Below, piece after piece: positions 1 through 8,757 of a stretch of 64,000 nucleotides of DNA; the stretch's first letter is position 1; every line of letters starts with the position of its first letter. The position numbers were made by a program, and so were the translations under genes. The notes under the pieces were generated by a model that saw only the letters and a program-made list of their open reading frames with translations, did no database searches and was not told where the DNA came from. Source of the stretch: Flavobacterium aquariorum. GTDB taxonomy: Bacteria > Bacteroidota > Bacteroidia > Flavobacteriales > Flavobacteriaceae. Where the stretch lies: assembly GCF_003254745.1 (NCBI RefSeq), contig NZ_QKXH01000014.1:49001-113000 (forward strand), read 5' to 3'.

Positions 1-382
1 GTTACCGTCGCTTAATGTAGAAGGGCATCTTATTTTGATGAGTATTGTTGCTTTGTTTTCAGGTTTAGCGGCAATAGGCTTTGGTATTTTATTGGGAACC
101 ATTGCCAAAACACAAGAGCAGTCAGCTCCTTTTGGTGCTACTGCGGTTATTATTTTGGCGGCAATAGGGGGCGTTTGGGTTCCTGTTTTTGCAATGCCCA
201 AGATAATGCAAATCGTTGCGCAATCCTCACCTATGAACTGGGGACTGGAAGCATTTTATGATGTACTTTTGCGTAATGGAACATTTTGGGACTTGGTTCC
301 AGAATTATTTTTATTATTGTTATTTTTCGTAGTTACCACAACACTAGCATTGCTGTATGATAAGAAGAAAAGAGCTGTATAA
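1..382 (+). CDS. ABC-2 type transporter permease, C-terminal part
   Basis: The frame is open from base 2, so the gene starts upstream and only about the last 126 residues are seen. At least three hydrophobic segments are visible: one near SIVALFSGLAAIGFGILLG, a second at AVIILAAIGGVWVPVF and a third near the end (LFLLLLFFVVTTTLALL). The stretch from the second segment through the NWGLEAF-like loop is typical of ABC-2 membrane components. It overlaps the next gene by 26 bp, so it is co-transcribed with the pigment cluster. Known aryl-polyene/flexirubin clusters carry ABC export genes, so a role in moving polyene or lipid product is inferred. Substrate unknown. Confidence 0.72.
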   Translation, partial: LPSLNVEGHLILMSIVALFSGLAAIGFGILLGTIAKTQEQSAPFGATAVIILAAIGGVWVPVFAMPKIMQIVAQSSPMNWGLEAFYDVLLRNGTFWDLVPELFLLLLFFVVTTTLALLYDKKKRAV

Positions 383-809
383 AGAGGCGACCGATTTGAC
401 CGTTTCAGAAGAGATTCGAGTGCGGTTCAATGAAACTGACCCGCTTGGAATAGTGTGGCACGGCTATTATATTACCTATTTTGAAGATGGAAGAGAAGCT
501 TTTGGCCGTCATCATGGAATTTCTTATTTGGATATTGCTGATAGCGGTTATACTACTCCCATTGTGAAATCGTCTTGTGAACATAAATTATCGTTGCGTT
601 ATGGCGATGTAATTCGCATAGAAACTACTATTGTTGATACGCCAGCAGCCAAAATGATTTTTAGATACAGAATATTTGATACCAAAGATGAAATTGCCTG
701 TACCGGAGAAACCGTTCAAGTTTTTTTGGATAGCCAAGGTGAATTAATGTTGACGAATCCTCCGTTTTTTGAAGAATGGAAGCGAAAAGTTGGTTTGATT
801 AAAGAATGA
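357..809 (+). CDS. Acyl-CoA/ACP thioesterase, 4HBT hot-dog family
   Basis: A 150-residue single hot-dog domain protein. The N-terminal half has the YbgC/FadM signature: RFNETDPLGIVWHGYYITYFEDGRE, where the Asp and the following G-V-WH-Y segment form the usual active-site region. Family members hydrolyse thioesters of CoA or ACP. It starts inside the permease gene (26-bp overlap) and its end overlaps the next ketosynthase by 4 bp (ATGA). Thioesterases of this type occur in aryl-polyene clusters, so release or editing of polyene intermediates is inferred. Confidence 0.82.
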   Translation: MIRRKELYKEATDLTVSEEIRVRFNETDPLGIVWHGYYITYFEDGREAFGRHHGISYLDIADSGYTTPIVKSSCEHKLSLRYGDVIRIETTIVDTPAAKMIFRYRIFDTKDEIACTGETVQVFLDSQGELMLTNPPFFEEWKRKVGLIKE

Positions 810-1936
810 TAAAAGAAGTATATATAACCGAAACGAATTGCATTACACCCATTGGGTTTGATGTGGCTTCCAATATAAAAAATATTGGTGAAGAAGTTTC
901 TGGGATTCAATTGCACGATAAACCAATGTTGTTTAGTGTGCCTTTTTATGCTTCTATAATTAATGATGTCGACTTGGATTTGGCTTTTGCCAAAGTGACT
1001 TCGGCCACGAACTATTCAAGGTTGGAAAAAATGATGATTTTGGCTTTGGAACCAATCATCAAAAAGTCTAAAGTTATTTTAAATGAGCGAACTGCATTTA
1101 TACTTTCTACCACTAAAGGAAATGTTACCGCATTAGAAAATCACAATATAGAGCCTGCTTATTTGGATCAATTAGCTAAAATTATTGCTAATTTTTTTGA
1201 ATTTAAAACGGAACCTATAGTGATCTCAAATGCTTGTGTTTCTGGAATATTAGCGGTTTCTGTTGCCAAAAGGTTAATTCAGGCTGAGATGTATGACAAC
1301 ATATTCATCGTGGCAGGGGACGAAGTTTCGAAGTTTGTTTTGTCGGGCTTCAATTCTTTTCAAGCGATGAGTGATTTACCATGTAAACCATATTCAATAA
1401 ATCGAACCGGAGTAACTTTAGGAGAAGCTGCAGCTGCAGTTTTAGTTTCTTCGAATAAAGAAAATGCAAAAATAAAAGTTCGTGGGGATGGTTCCATCAA
1501 TGATGCAAATCATATTTCAGGACCGTCAAGAACCGGTGAAGGACTTTATAGAAGCATTCAAAGTGCTTTGGCGGAAGCCAGAATAAAAAGCAATCAAATT
1601 GATTATATTTCGGCTCACGGTACGGCAACCCCTTTTAATGACGAAATGGAAGCCATAGCATTGAATAGATTAGGTCTTGAAAATGTTCCAATGAATAGTC
1701 TTAAAGGATTTTATGGACATACATTAGGGGCTTCGGGATTGTTGGAAACCGTTATTGGAATTCAATCGGCGCTGGAAAATAAATTATTTGTTTCACTGGG
1801 TTTTGATACCATTGGAGTGAGTCAGCCGATTAATGTTATTGAAAAAAATGAAAACAGGAATATTCATTATTTCCTAAAGACAGCATCGGGTTTTGGCGGC
1901 TGTAATACGGCGGTTGTATTCGAAAAAGTTAACTAA
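806..1936 (+). CDS. Beta-ketoacyl-ACP synthase (KAS I/II type)
   Basis: A 376-residue thiolase-fold condensing enzyme. The catalytic triad is present: Cys144 in SNACVSG, His271 in HGTATP and His305 in GHTLGASG. It should catalyse decarboxylative Claisen condensation of an acyl starter with malonyl-ACP in the cytoplasm. It is slightly shorter than FabF (about 410 residues) and has a weakly conserved N-terminus. It starts on the ATGA overlap with the thioesterase, and its last base is the first base of the next ATG. In the cluster it is one of two apparently active ketosynthases. Which one starts and which one elongates the polyene cannot be told from sequence alone. Confidence 0.88.
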   Translation: MIKEVYITETNCITPIGFDVASNIKNIGEEVSGIQLHDKPMLFSVPFYASIINDVDLDLAFAKVTSATNYSRLEKMMILALEPIIKKSKVILNERTAFILSTTKGNVTALENHNIEPAYLDQLAKIIANFFEFKTEPIVISNACVSGILAVSVAKRLIQAEMYDNIFIVAGDEVSKFVLSGFNSFQAMSDLPCKPYSINRTGVTLGEAAAAVLVSSNKENAKIKVRGDGSINDANHISGPSRTGEGLYRSIQSALAEARIKSNQIDYISAHGTATPFNDEMEAIALNRLGLENVPMNSLKGFYGHTLGASGLLETVIGIQSALENKLFVSLGFDTIGVSQPINVIEKNENRNIHYFLKTASGFGGCNTAVVFEKVN

Positions 1937-2553
1937 TGACAGCAAAGAAAACCTATATACAATCCTTTTGTACGATTCAGAATAATCAAATTTTAATGAA
2001 TGGTGAAGTCGTTTTTAGCACGGAACCAACCGCATTTTCTGATTTTTCAAAGAAAACGTATCAGCATTTGGAAATGAATTATCCTAAGTTTTTCAAAATG
2101 GATAATTTGAGTAAATTAGCTTTTTTGGGAGCGGAATTTCTTTTGAAATCAGAAAGCAATTTTTCAAAAGAAAATAATACGGCATTAGTATTTGCAAACA
2201 AGTCATCGAGTTTGGATACCGATGTGAAATATCAAAATTCAATTTCTGATGCAGAAAATTATTATCCAAGTCCAGCCGTTTTTGTTTATACGCTGCCTAA
2301 TATATGTTTGGGCGAAATAAGTATCAAACATCAACTGAAAAGCGAAAATTCTTTCTTTATATTTGCGGATTACAACCCTGAATTTATGGAGAAATACAGC
2401 AATATACTTTTGGAAACCCTAAAGGCGGATAAAGTATTATGTGGATGGGTTGAATATTATAATGAGAATTACAAAGCTTTTCTGTATTTAGTGGATAAGG
2501 AAGGCGAAATAGAACACAATCAAGAAATATTAAAAAAACTATACAAACAATAA
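1936..2553 (+). CDS. Short ketosynthase-like protein of the polyene cluster
   Basis: A 205-residue protein with no Cys-His-His triad. The segment around residues 110-140 (YPSPAVFVYTLPN followed by GEISIKHQ) resembles the beta-ketoacyl synthase N-terminal-like family (Ketoacyl-synt_2 type) found in aryl-polyene clusters. That resemblance is from memory and is moderate. It lies between a ketosynthase (1-bp overlap) and an acyl carrier protein (2-bp gap), so it is surely in the same transcript. Likely a non-catalytic partner or scaffold for the condensing enzymes. No signal peptide or membrane segment is seen. Confidence 0.6.
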   Translation: MTAKKTYIQSFCTIQNNQILMNGEVVFSTEPTAFSDFSKKTYQHLEMNYPKFFKMDNLSKLAFLGAEFLLKSESNFSKENNTALVFANKSSSLDTDVKYQNSISDAENYYPSPAVFVYTLPNICLGEISIKHQLKSENSFFIFADYNPEFMEKYSNILLETLKADKVLCGWVEYYNENYKAFLYLVDKEGEIEHNQEILKKLYKQ

Positions 2554-2555
2554 TT

Positions 2556-2813
2556 ATGGAAGCATTAAAGCAAGAATTAAAAAGTAAAATCATTGAAGTT
2601 TTAAACTTAGAAGATATAGCAATAGCGGATATAAATGATGATGATGCCTTATTTGGCGATGGATTGGGACTGGATTCTATTGATGCATTGGAACTTATTG
2701 TGATGCTGGATAAAGATTATGGAATTAAATTAGTGGATCCAAAGGAAGGGAAAACTATTTTTAAATCTATAGAAACTATGGCCGGATATATCGCTGAAAA
2801 TAGAGTTAAGTAA
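2556..2813 (+). CDS. Acyl carrier protein
   Basis: An 85-residue acidic helical protein with the phosphopantetheine attachment motif GLDSIDALEL; Ser41 is the expected site for the 4'-phosphopantetheine arm. Length and motif fit a dedicated polyketide/fatty-acid ACP. It follows the short ketosynthase-like gene by 2 bp. It presumably carries the growing polyene chain for the two active ketosynthases and the dehydratase at 7853. A 145-bp repeat-bearing gap separates it from the next gene, the largest gap within this part of the cluster. Confidence 0.9.
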   Translation: MEALKQELKSKIIEVLNLEDIAIADINDDDALFGDGLGLDSIDALELIVMLDKDYGIKLVDPKEGKTIFKSIETMAGYIAENRVK

Positions 2814-2818
2814 TAATT

Positions 2819-2958
2819 TTAGAATTTAGAGTGCAGATTTTAAATTTAATTGGAATCTAAAATTATGATATTCACTCACTCTAAAATCTAAAATTAATTG
2901 TGCCTTTTTAACATTCACACATTCTAAAATCTGCACTCTAAAATCTAAGAAATCTAAA
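2819..2958. repeat. Intergenic degenerate repeats with inverted arms
   Basis: The gap between the ACP and the next ketosynthase consists of variants of TCTAAAATCTGCACTCTAAA. The arm at about 2825-2841 (TTAGAGTGCAGATTTTA) is the exact reverse complement of the arm at about 2926-2942, so the region can fold back on itself. The same word family (TTTAGA-N-TGCAGATTT) recurs at 25981-26150. No gene is seen here. Confidence 0.7.
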
Positions 2959-4161
2959 ATGAATATAGGCATCGCCATTACGGGAATGGGTATTATTTCT
3001 TCAATCGGGAATTCGGTTGAGGAAAATTACAATGCATTACGGAATAGTCAAATTGGAATTACAACTATCGAAAATATTGCGACAGTACATGTTGATGTAA
3101 TAAAGGTTGGCGAAATAAAGAAAACCAATCAGGAGTTAATTGAAGAGTTGCAATTAGGGAAAGATAATAATTTTTCCAGGACGGCTATGCTCGGTACGAT
3201 TGCGGCTAAACAAGCCGTAAAAAATGCGGGAATAACTTCAATTAATGAATACAGAACTGGATTAATTTCGGCGACGAGTGTTGGTGGAATGGATATGACG
3301 GAACGCTATTACCACGAATATTTTGATAATCCCGAAGTTGTAAAATATATTAGCAGTCATAATGCCGGAGATAATACCGAAAAAATTGCCAGTGAACTAG
3401 GACTGAAAGGCATGGTAACTACGATTAGTACTGCCTGTTCGTCTGCGGCAAATGCTATTATGTTGGGTGCGCGATTGATAAAATCGGGTAAATTGGATCG
3501 TGTTATTGTGGGCGGAACAGATGCTTTGTCCAAGTTTACCATTAATGGTTTCAAAACACTTATGATTTTATCTGATGGCTACAATAAACCATTTGATAAT
3601 GACCGAAACGGTTTGAATCTTGGTGAAGCTGCCGCTTATTTGGTTTTGGAATCAGAGGAATTGGTCAAAAAAGAAAATAAAAAAGTACTGGCACGAGTTT
3701 CCGGTTATGGAAATGCAAATGATGCTTTTCATCAGACTGCTTCTTCAGAAAACGGAGATGGCGCTTTTTTGGCAATGGAAAAAGCTTTTAAAATCGCCAA
3801 ATTGCAACCAGAACAAATCGATTATATCAATGTCCACGGTACGGCTACTCCCAATAATGATTTGTCCGAAGGTAGAGCCATAGCTCGATTGTTTGGCGAA
3901 AGTAAAGTACCTGATTTTAGTTCAACCAAACCTTTTACGGGGCATACTTTGGCGGCCGCCGCCGCTATTGAAGCGGTTTACAGTGTATTGGCAATTCAGA
4001 ATAATGTGGTTTTCCCAAATCTGAATTTTAAAACACCAATGGAAGAATTTAATCTTTTGCCACAAACGACTCTAAAACATAAAAACATAGAACACGTACT
4101 TTCTAATTCTTTTGGATTTGGAGGAAATTGTTCAACTCTTATATTTTCTAAAAGCGAATAA
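2959..4161 (+). CDS. Beta-ketoacyl-ACP synthase II type (FabF-like)
   Basis: A 400-residue condensing enzyme close to FabF in length and layout. Catalytic residues are visible: Cys160 in STACSSAAN, His293 in HGTATP and His329 in GHTLAAAA. The C-terminal NSFGFGGNCS loop is also typical. It is followed 9 bp later by a ketosynthase-family protein lacking the catalytic Cys. This pairing matches the ketosynthase/chain-length-factor heterodimers of type II polyketide and aryl-polyene systems. Inference: this is the active half of the elongating pair. Confidence 0.9.
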   Translation: MNIGIAITGMGIISSIGNSVEENYNALRNSQIGITTIENIATVHVDVIKVGEIKKTNQELIEELQLGKDNNFSRTAMLGTIAAKQAVKNAGITSINEYRTGLISATSVGGMDMTERYYHEYFDNPEVVKYISSHNAGDNTEKIASELGLKGMVTTISTACSSAANAIMLGARLIKSGKLDRVIVGGTDALSKFTINGFKTLMILSDGYNKPFDNDRNGLNLGEAAAYLVLESEELVKKENKKVLARVSGYGNANDAFHQTASSENGDGAFLAMEKAFKIAKLQPEQIDYINVHGTATPNNDLSEGRAIARLFGESKVPDFSSTKPFTGHTLAAAAAIEAVYSVLAIQNNVVFPNLNFKTPMEEFNLLPQTTLKHKNIEHVLSNSFGFGGNCSTLIFSKSE

Positions 4162-4170
4162 GAACAACGT

Positions 4171-5235
4171 ATGAAAAAGACATATATCAATGGATTAGGT
4201 TGTATTTCAGCTCAAAAAACGTTTGACACTGTTTTTTTGGAAGAAGCAGAATTAAACGAAAATAGTACTATCTTATCGTTAAAAGCTCCTGTTTACAAAG
4301 ATTTTATTCCGCCGGTAGCTATCAGAAGAATGGCAAAGGGAGTAAAAAACGGAATTGTAGCTTCTGCTCTTGCTCTTAAAGAAGCACAGTTGGAAACAGT
4401 TGATGCAATAATTACAGGAACTGGAATGGGATGCATCGAAGACTCTGAGAAGTTTTTGAAAGCCATATTGGACAATGATGAACAATTCCTCACGCCCACT
4501 TCATTTATTCAGTCAACGCACAACACTGTTGGGGGCCAAATTGCATTAGGATTGCAATGCAAAGCGTATAATTTAACGTACGTAAATGGTTCTGTTTCTT
4601 TTGAATCGGCACTTTTTGATGCCAAAATGATGATTGAGGAAGAAGAAGCTTCAAGCATATTGGTTGGAGGAATTGATGAAATGGCCGATTATACCATGTC
4701 ATTGTTTAAATTGGCAGGATTTATAAAGAAAGAAAATCAAGGGCCATATTCGATTTTAGGGTCAACTACAAAAGGAGTCGTTTTTGGTGAAGGAGCCACT
4801 TTTTTTGCTTTAGAAAACCAAATAAAAAACAATACAATTGCAGAAATTTTGGATGTAGAAATCCTTAATAAATTGAATGTGTCTGAAGTTGAAAATAAAA
4901 TCCTTTCTTTTCTTGCTGTCAACAGTTTAGAAATTAGCGATATTGATGCTGTTTTGCTAGGTTATAATGGTGATGTGGATTCTGACTTATATTATAAAAA
5001 TCTGTCTAATACAACTTTTATAAACGTACCACAAGTATATTACAAACATTTGAGTGGGGAGTACGATACAGCTTCAGCATTTGGGTTATGGGTTGGATCC
5101 AAAATTATCCAAACTCAAAGTATTCCTGATATTGTAAAGCTAAATGCGCTGGATAAACAGTCGTATAAAACTATTCTTTTATACAATCAACGCAACGGTA
5201 TTGACCATAGTTTCACCTTAATTTCGAGCTGTTGA
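4171..5235 (+). CDS. Chain-length-factor-like ketosynthase homologue (catalytic Cys lost)
   Basis: A 354-residue protein with the ketosynthase fold pattern but without the active triad. The nucleophile position, aligned on TACSS of its neighbour, reads NGSVS, with Ser141 in place of Cys. The HGTATP motif is absent (LGYNGDVD there instead) and the GHT histidine position reads GEY. It lies 9 bp after the FabF-like gene, as KS-alpha and KS-beta genes do. Chain-length factors do not condense; they shape the acyl tunnel of the partner. That role is inferred from context and residue loss. The last bases overlap the next gene's TTG start. Confidence 0.8.
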   Translation: MKKTYINGLGCISAQKTFDTVFLEEAELNENSTILSLKAPVYKDFIPPVAIRRMAKGVKNGIVASALALKEAQLETVDAIITGTGMGCIEDSEKFLKAILDNDEQFLTPTSFIQSTHNTVGGQIALGLQCKAYNLTYVNGSVSFESALFDAKMMIEEEEASSILVGGIDEMADYTMSLFKLAGFIKKENQGPYSILGSTTKGVVFGEGATFFALENQIKNNTIAEILDVEILNKLNVSEVENKILSFLAVNSLEISDIDAVLLGYNGDVDSDLYYKNLSNTTFINVPQVYYKHLSGEYDTASAFGLWVGSKIIQTQSIPDIVKLNALDKQSYKTILLYNQRNGIDHSFTLISSC

Positions 5236-6005
5236 AACATAAAATAGTAACTGCTTTTTTTATTTTGGTTCTAATGCTACTCGCTTTGGTAAGTTTTTTT
5301 GCAGTGGTAGAAATCAAGTATTTCGTGCTTGTTGCTTTTCTTTGGTTTTTGATTATATTTTGGGGATCGACGTTTATTGCTTCCAATTATCATGTCAAAA
5401 CATTTTGCAGTAATCCATTGGAAACCGAAAAAAAAATTTCTCTTACCTTCGATGATGGGCCGAACGAAATGACGTTGTTGGTTTTGGATGTTTTGAGAAA
5501 ATATAACGCTAGAGCCACTTTTTTTTGCATTGGCAAAAATATAGAAACACATCCTGAAATTTTAAAGAGAACAATAGAGGAGGGACATACGATTGGGAAT
5601 CATTCTTTTAGTCATTCTCCTTTTTTTGATTTTTACAAAAAAAATCAAGTGATTGCCGAAATTAAGCAAACGGATGCTTTGATTGAATCTGTTTTAGGAA
5701 AAAAGACAACGCTGTTCAGACCGCCTTATGGTGTTACGAATCCTTCAATTCGTAGAGCACTAGCAGTTACGAAGCACAAGACGATTGGTTGGAATATTAG
5801 ATCTTTGGATGGAGTTGTCAAAAAAGAAGATTTTCTTTTGGATAGAATTATTAAAAGGATTAAACCTGGAGGAATCGTACTTTTGCACGATACATCGATT
5901 CAAACGGTAAATGTGTTAGAGCAATTAGTATCGTTTTTACAAACAAATAATTATGCCATTGTTCCGTTAGAAGAACTTCTGAATATAAAAGCTTATGAGG
6001 ATTAA
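5232..6005 (+). CDS. NodB-type polysaccharide deacetylase
   Basis: A 257-residue protein with a hydrophobic N-terminus (two segments within residues 8-52), then a NodB domain. The motifs are TFDDG at residues 72-76 with the two Asp residues, the zinc ligands in HSFSH (His124, His128), RPPYG and a late LLHDT. Family members remove N- or O-acetyl groups from sugars or peptidoglycan outside the membrane. The TTG start overlaps the previous stop (TTGA); the next ATG, 42 bp later, would remove part of the first membrane segment. Such a gene inside a pigment cluster is unusual but recurs in Bacteroidota clusters as far as I recall. Substrate unknown. Confidence 0.8.
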   Translation: MKHKIVTAFFILVLMLLALVSFFAVVEIKYFVLVAFLWFLIIFWGSTFIASNYHVKTFCSNPLETEKKISLTFDDGPNEMTLLVLDVLRKYNARATFFCIGKNIETHPEILKRTIEEGHTIGNHSFSHSPFFDFYKKNQVIAEIKQTDALIESVLGKKTTLFRPPYGVTNPSIRRALAVTKHKTIGWNIRSLDGVVKKEDFLLDRIIKRIKPGGIVLLHDTSIQTVNVLEQLVSFLQTNNYAIVPLEELLNIKAYED

Positions 6006-6630
6006 AAATTATATACTGGTCTTGTTTTTAGTTGTTTTTCAATTTAAATCATTGGCTCAAGAGCAAAAAATGAGTGAAAATGACATTGTTGCATTTAAAC
6101 AATCTGTTGCTATAGTGTCAAAAAAAATAAAAACACTAAGCACTGATTTTGTACAATACAAACATCTTGATTTTCTGTCAAAGGACATTGAGACTTCTGG
6201 AAAAATGATTTTCAAAGAACCTAATTTATTGCTGTGGCAGTATAAAAAACCATACAGCTATTCGATTGTTTTTAAAAACGGAAAAATATTGATTAATGAC
6301 GAAGGAAAGAAAAGTGCTGTAGATATTGGGAACAGCAAATTATTTGGAAAAATTAACAAACTGATTGTCGGAAGCGTGAGCGGCGATTTATTTGATGACA
6401 AGGAGTTTTCTATTTCTTATTTTAAAAACAAAGATCAAAATATTACCAAGTTTATTCCAAAAGATGCTACTCTAAAGAAATACATCAAGCAAATTGAATT
6501 GACATTTGACAAAGTAGATGCTACAGTTGTTCAGGTCAAATTATTGGAATCATCTGCAGATTTTACCCGAATTGTATTAAAAAACAAAGTAATCAATGGC
6601 AAAGTCGATGAAACTTCTTTTACGAATTAG
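5995..6630 (+). CDS. LolA-like periplasmic lipid carrier
   Basis: A 211-residue protein with a signal peptide (hydrophobic segment ending at LAQ, about residue 21) and a LolA/LolB-like half-barrel pattern: TDFVQYKHLDFL, then GKMIFKEPNLLLWQYKKPY, a classic LolA beta-strand signature. LolA-type proteins carry acyl lipids across the periplasm. It overlaps the deacetylase by 11 bp and the next lipoprotein gene. In aryl-polyene clusters a LolA-like protein accompanies the MMPL exporter. Inference: it carries the lipid-linked pigment to the outer membrane. A second, housekeeping-like copy is at 26422. Confidence 0.83.
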   Translation: MRIKNYILVLFLVVFQFKSLAQEQKMSENDIVAFKQSVAIVSKKIKTLSTDFVQYKHLDFLSKDIETSGKMIFKEPNLLLWQYKKPYSYSIVFKNGKILINDEGKKSAVDIGNSKLFGKINKLIVGSVSGDLFDDKEFSISYFKNKDQNITKFIPKDATLKKYIKQIELTFDKVDATVVQVKLLESSADFTRIVLKNKVINGKVDETSFTN

Positions 6631-7243
6631 CATTATTCTGGTTCTTGTTTTGTCATCCTGTTCAACCAATAAAGTGGTACAAGATTATAAAAGTGCACCT
6701 TTAGAAAAAACATCTTTGGAAGTGCCTTATTTTGCCAATCCCACAATGGATTATGTTTATAAAGCAAACATTACAGTTTATGGTAATGAGCTAACTGGTA
6801 TTTTTATTGCCAAGAAAATAAATGATACCTTGCATAGAGTAGTGTTTACGACTGAATTTGGAAATAAATTAATGGATTTTGAAATTTCAGAGACTGATTT
6901 CAAAGTAAACTTTATTCAGGAAGAATTGGACAGAAAAATAGTGATTAACACTTTGACTAACGATTTTAGATTGCTTTTGCGAAAACATTATGCCATAAGT
7001 GAACAGTATGAGAATAACGAGAGTAAAGTTTATATGGCGTTAGATAAAGACAGAATGAATTTTTTATTTGTATCAAAATCAACAAATAAATTAAGTAAAA
7101 TTGTACATGCTTCTAAAAGAAAAGAAATAATAAACCTCTTTTATACTTCGGAAAAAGATACTTTTGCTGAGAAAATTGTTATTCAGCATCAAAACATAAA
7201 ACTAAAAATCGAACTGAATTATTTTAACCAACAAGAAAATTAA
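6608..7243 (+). CDS. Predicted outer-membrane lipoprotein of the pigment cluster
   Basis: Starting at the ATG at 6608, the product has about 211 residues and a lipoprotein signal peptide with lipobox LSSC near residue 18. An ATG 12 bp upstream is in frame but spoils the short basic N-region. The rest is beta-rich without a motif I can name. The gene overlaps the LolA-like gene by 23 bp. Position directly after a LolA homologue suggests a LolB-like acceptor or a partner in the outer membrane. That is inference only. Confidence 0.68.
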   Translation: MKLLLRISIILVLVLSSCSTNKVVQDYKSAPLEKTSLEVPYFANPTMDYVYKANITVYGNELTGIFIAKKINDTLHRVVFTTEFGNKLMDFEISETDFKVNFIQEELDRKIVINTLTNDFRLLLRKHYAISEQYENNESKVYMALDKDRMNFLFVSKSTNKLSKIVHASKRKEIINLFYTSEKDTFAEKIVIQHQNIKLKIELNYFNQQEN

Positions 7244-7248
7244 CCACT

Positions 7249-7848
7249 ATGAATAAAAGAACTAGAGGAATACTGATTTTATTTTTTATGATTTTTGGAG
7301 CACTCCAAGCACAAGCTCAGGTAAGTTTTAAACCAGGATTTAGAGGAGGAGCTAATTTCAGTCATTTTACAAAAGGGAATAATTATTATGCAGATCCTTA
7401 TGATCCTAATCCTGGTATCCCGAATGTTCACTATGAATCCAAAACGGATTTTTATATTGGCTTTTATGGTGCCATAAAGTTATCTAAATTTTATACTTTA
7501 CAGCCCGAAATTGATTATTCCGGTCAAGGTTCAAAATATAGATCAGCAACTAACAATGTCGATTTGGATGTGGATTACTTGTCTTTTGAAGTATTGAATA
7601 AATTTACTTTTGCCGATAGGTTGAATGTTCATTTTGGTCCAACCCTTGATTTTGTCACCAATAAAAATTTCGATACGGATACTAATGTTGATATGGCTTT
7701 TGTTTTGGGTTTGGGATTCAATTTAACGCCTAATTTTGGAATTGAAGGAAGAGTTAAAAAAGGAATCATTCCAGTTTTGGATTTTGATGAAAATCACACC
7801 AATGTTGTATTCTCGATAGGTGGAACTTATACTTTTGACGTAAAATAG
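7249..7848 (+). CDS. Small outer-membrane beta-barrel protein (porin family)
   Basis: A 199-residue protein with a signal peptide ending at AQAQ (about residue 24), then GFRGGANFSHF and alternating strands such as FYTLQPEIDYSGQGSKY, and a C-terminal strand ending GGTYTFDVK. This is the usual OmpA-like/PorT-like eight-stranded barrel pattern of Bacteroidota. It lies 5 bp after the lipoprotein gene and 4 bp before the dehydratase. Its role in the pigment cluster is not evident from sequence; it may help seat the pigment in the outer membrane. Confidence 0.72.
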   Translation: MNKRTRGILILFFMIFGALQAQAQVSFKPGFRGGANFSHFTKGNNYYADPYDPNPGIPNVHYESKTDFYIGFYGAIKLSKFYTLQPEIDYSGQGSKYRSATNNVDLDVDYLSFEVLNKFTFADRLNVHFGPTLDFVTNKNFDTDTNVDMAFVLGLGFNLTPNFGIEGRVKKGIIPVLDFDENHTNVVFSIGGTYTFDVK

Positions 7849-7852
7849 AACT

Positions 7853-8224
7853 ATGTTATTAAAAGATTTTTATAAAATAACTTCATTGGAAAACACTGCC
7901 GATTCTAAGTATAAGGCGGTGATTTTAGTCAATGAAAAGCACGATGTTTTTAAAGGGCATTTTCCGGGTAACCCAATAATGCCAGGAGTTTGCATGATGC
8001 AAATCATAAAAGAGTTGACAGAGCAAATTACTGGCAGTTCTTTGTTTATGCAATCATTATCCAATGTGAAATTTATGGCATTGATTAATCCATTTCAAAC
8101 ACCAGAATTACTTTTGGAATTGGATGTTACCACAACCGAGGATAATTTGGTTAAAGTTAAAAATGTGAGCTATTTTGATGAGACCATTGCTTTAAAACTG
8201 AGCAGTGTTTACAGAAAAGTTTAG
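7853..8224 (+). CDS. 3-hydroxyacyl-ACP dehydratase, FabZ/ApeP-like hot-dog protein
   Basis: A 123-residue single hot-dog domain with the FabZ-type motif GHFPGNPIMPGV at about residues 37-48, whose His is catalytic, followed by a central helix beginning MMQIIKEL. The usual FabZ Glu near the end of that helix is not clearly present, which is common in cluster-specific homologues. It should dehydrate 3-hydroxyacyl-ACP to the trans-2-enoyl form, making the conjugated double bonds of the polyene. No ketoreductase is seen in this window, so one must come from upstream or elsewhere. Confidence 0.84.
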   Translation: MLLKDFYKITSLENTADSKYKAVILVNEKHDVFKGHFPGNPIMPGVCMMQIIKELTEQITGSSLFMQSLSNVKFMALINPFQTPELLLELDVTTTEDNLVKVKNVSYFDETIALKLSSVYRKV

Positions 8225-8258
8225 ATTGATAACGTATTAATTTTTTAATTTTACCGAA

Positions 8259-8741
8259 ATGAAAACTATTTTTTTAGCCTTTTTTTTATTCTATTTCAGT
8301 AGTCCTTCCATTACTGAAATAAGAAAATTGTATGCTACGGCCAACAATAATGAAAGCAATGCCAAAGAGTTTGCCGCCAAGTTGCATGAGGTTACTAAAG
8401 AGGATAATAAAACTTTGGTGGCCTACAAAGGTGCTTCATTGGCAATTCTTTCAAAACTGGAAAAGAAAGGATCAGATAAATCCAAAAAATTCAAAGAAGG
8501 TTCCAGTTTAATTGAGTATGCTATCACAAATGAACCCAACGCTATAGAAATAAGAATGATTAGATTGAGTATTCAGGAAAACGTTCCAAAGATTGTTAAT
8601 TATAGAGCTAATAAAAAGGAAGACAAAAAGTTTTTATTGGATCATTATAAGGAACAAACTGGAGCTTTGAAAACTTATATTGGTGATTTTATTTTGCAAT
8701 CAAAAAGTTTTACGGCAACAGAAAAACAATCTATTAAATAG
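8259..8741 (+). CDS. Exported protein of unknown function
   Basis: A 160-residue protein with a short hydrophobic N-terminus (FLAFFLFYFSS) consistent with a signal peptide. The remainder is helical and lysine-rich, with a TPR-like stretch (about residues 25-110), but I do not recognise a family. It sits between the dehydratase (34-bp gap) and the glycosyltransferase (16-bp gap), so it is probably part of the same operon. No catalytic motif is visible. Confidence 0.6.
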   Translation: MKTIFLAFFLFYFSSPSITEIRKLYATANNNESNAKEFAAKLHEVTKEDNKTLVAYKGASLAILSKLEKKGSDKSKKFKEGSSLIEYAITNEPNAIEIRMIRLSIQENVPKIVNYRANKKEDKKFLLDHYKEQTGALKTYIGDFILQSKSFTATEKQSIK

Positions 8742-8757
8742 TTAAAGAATAGAGTAA

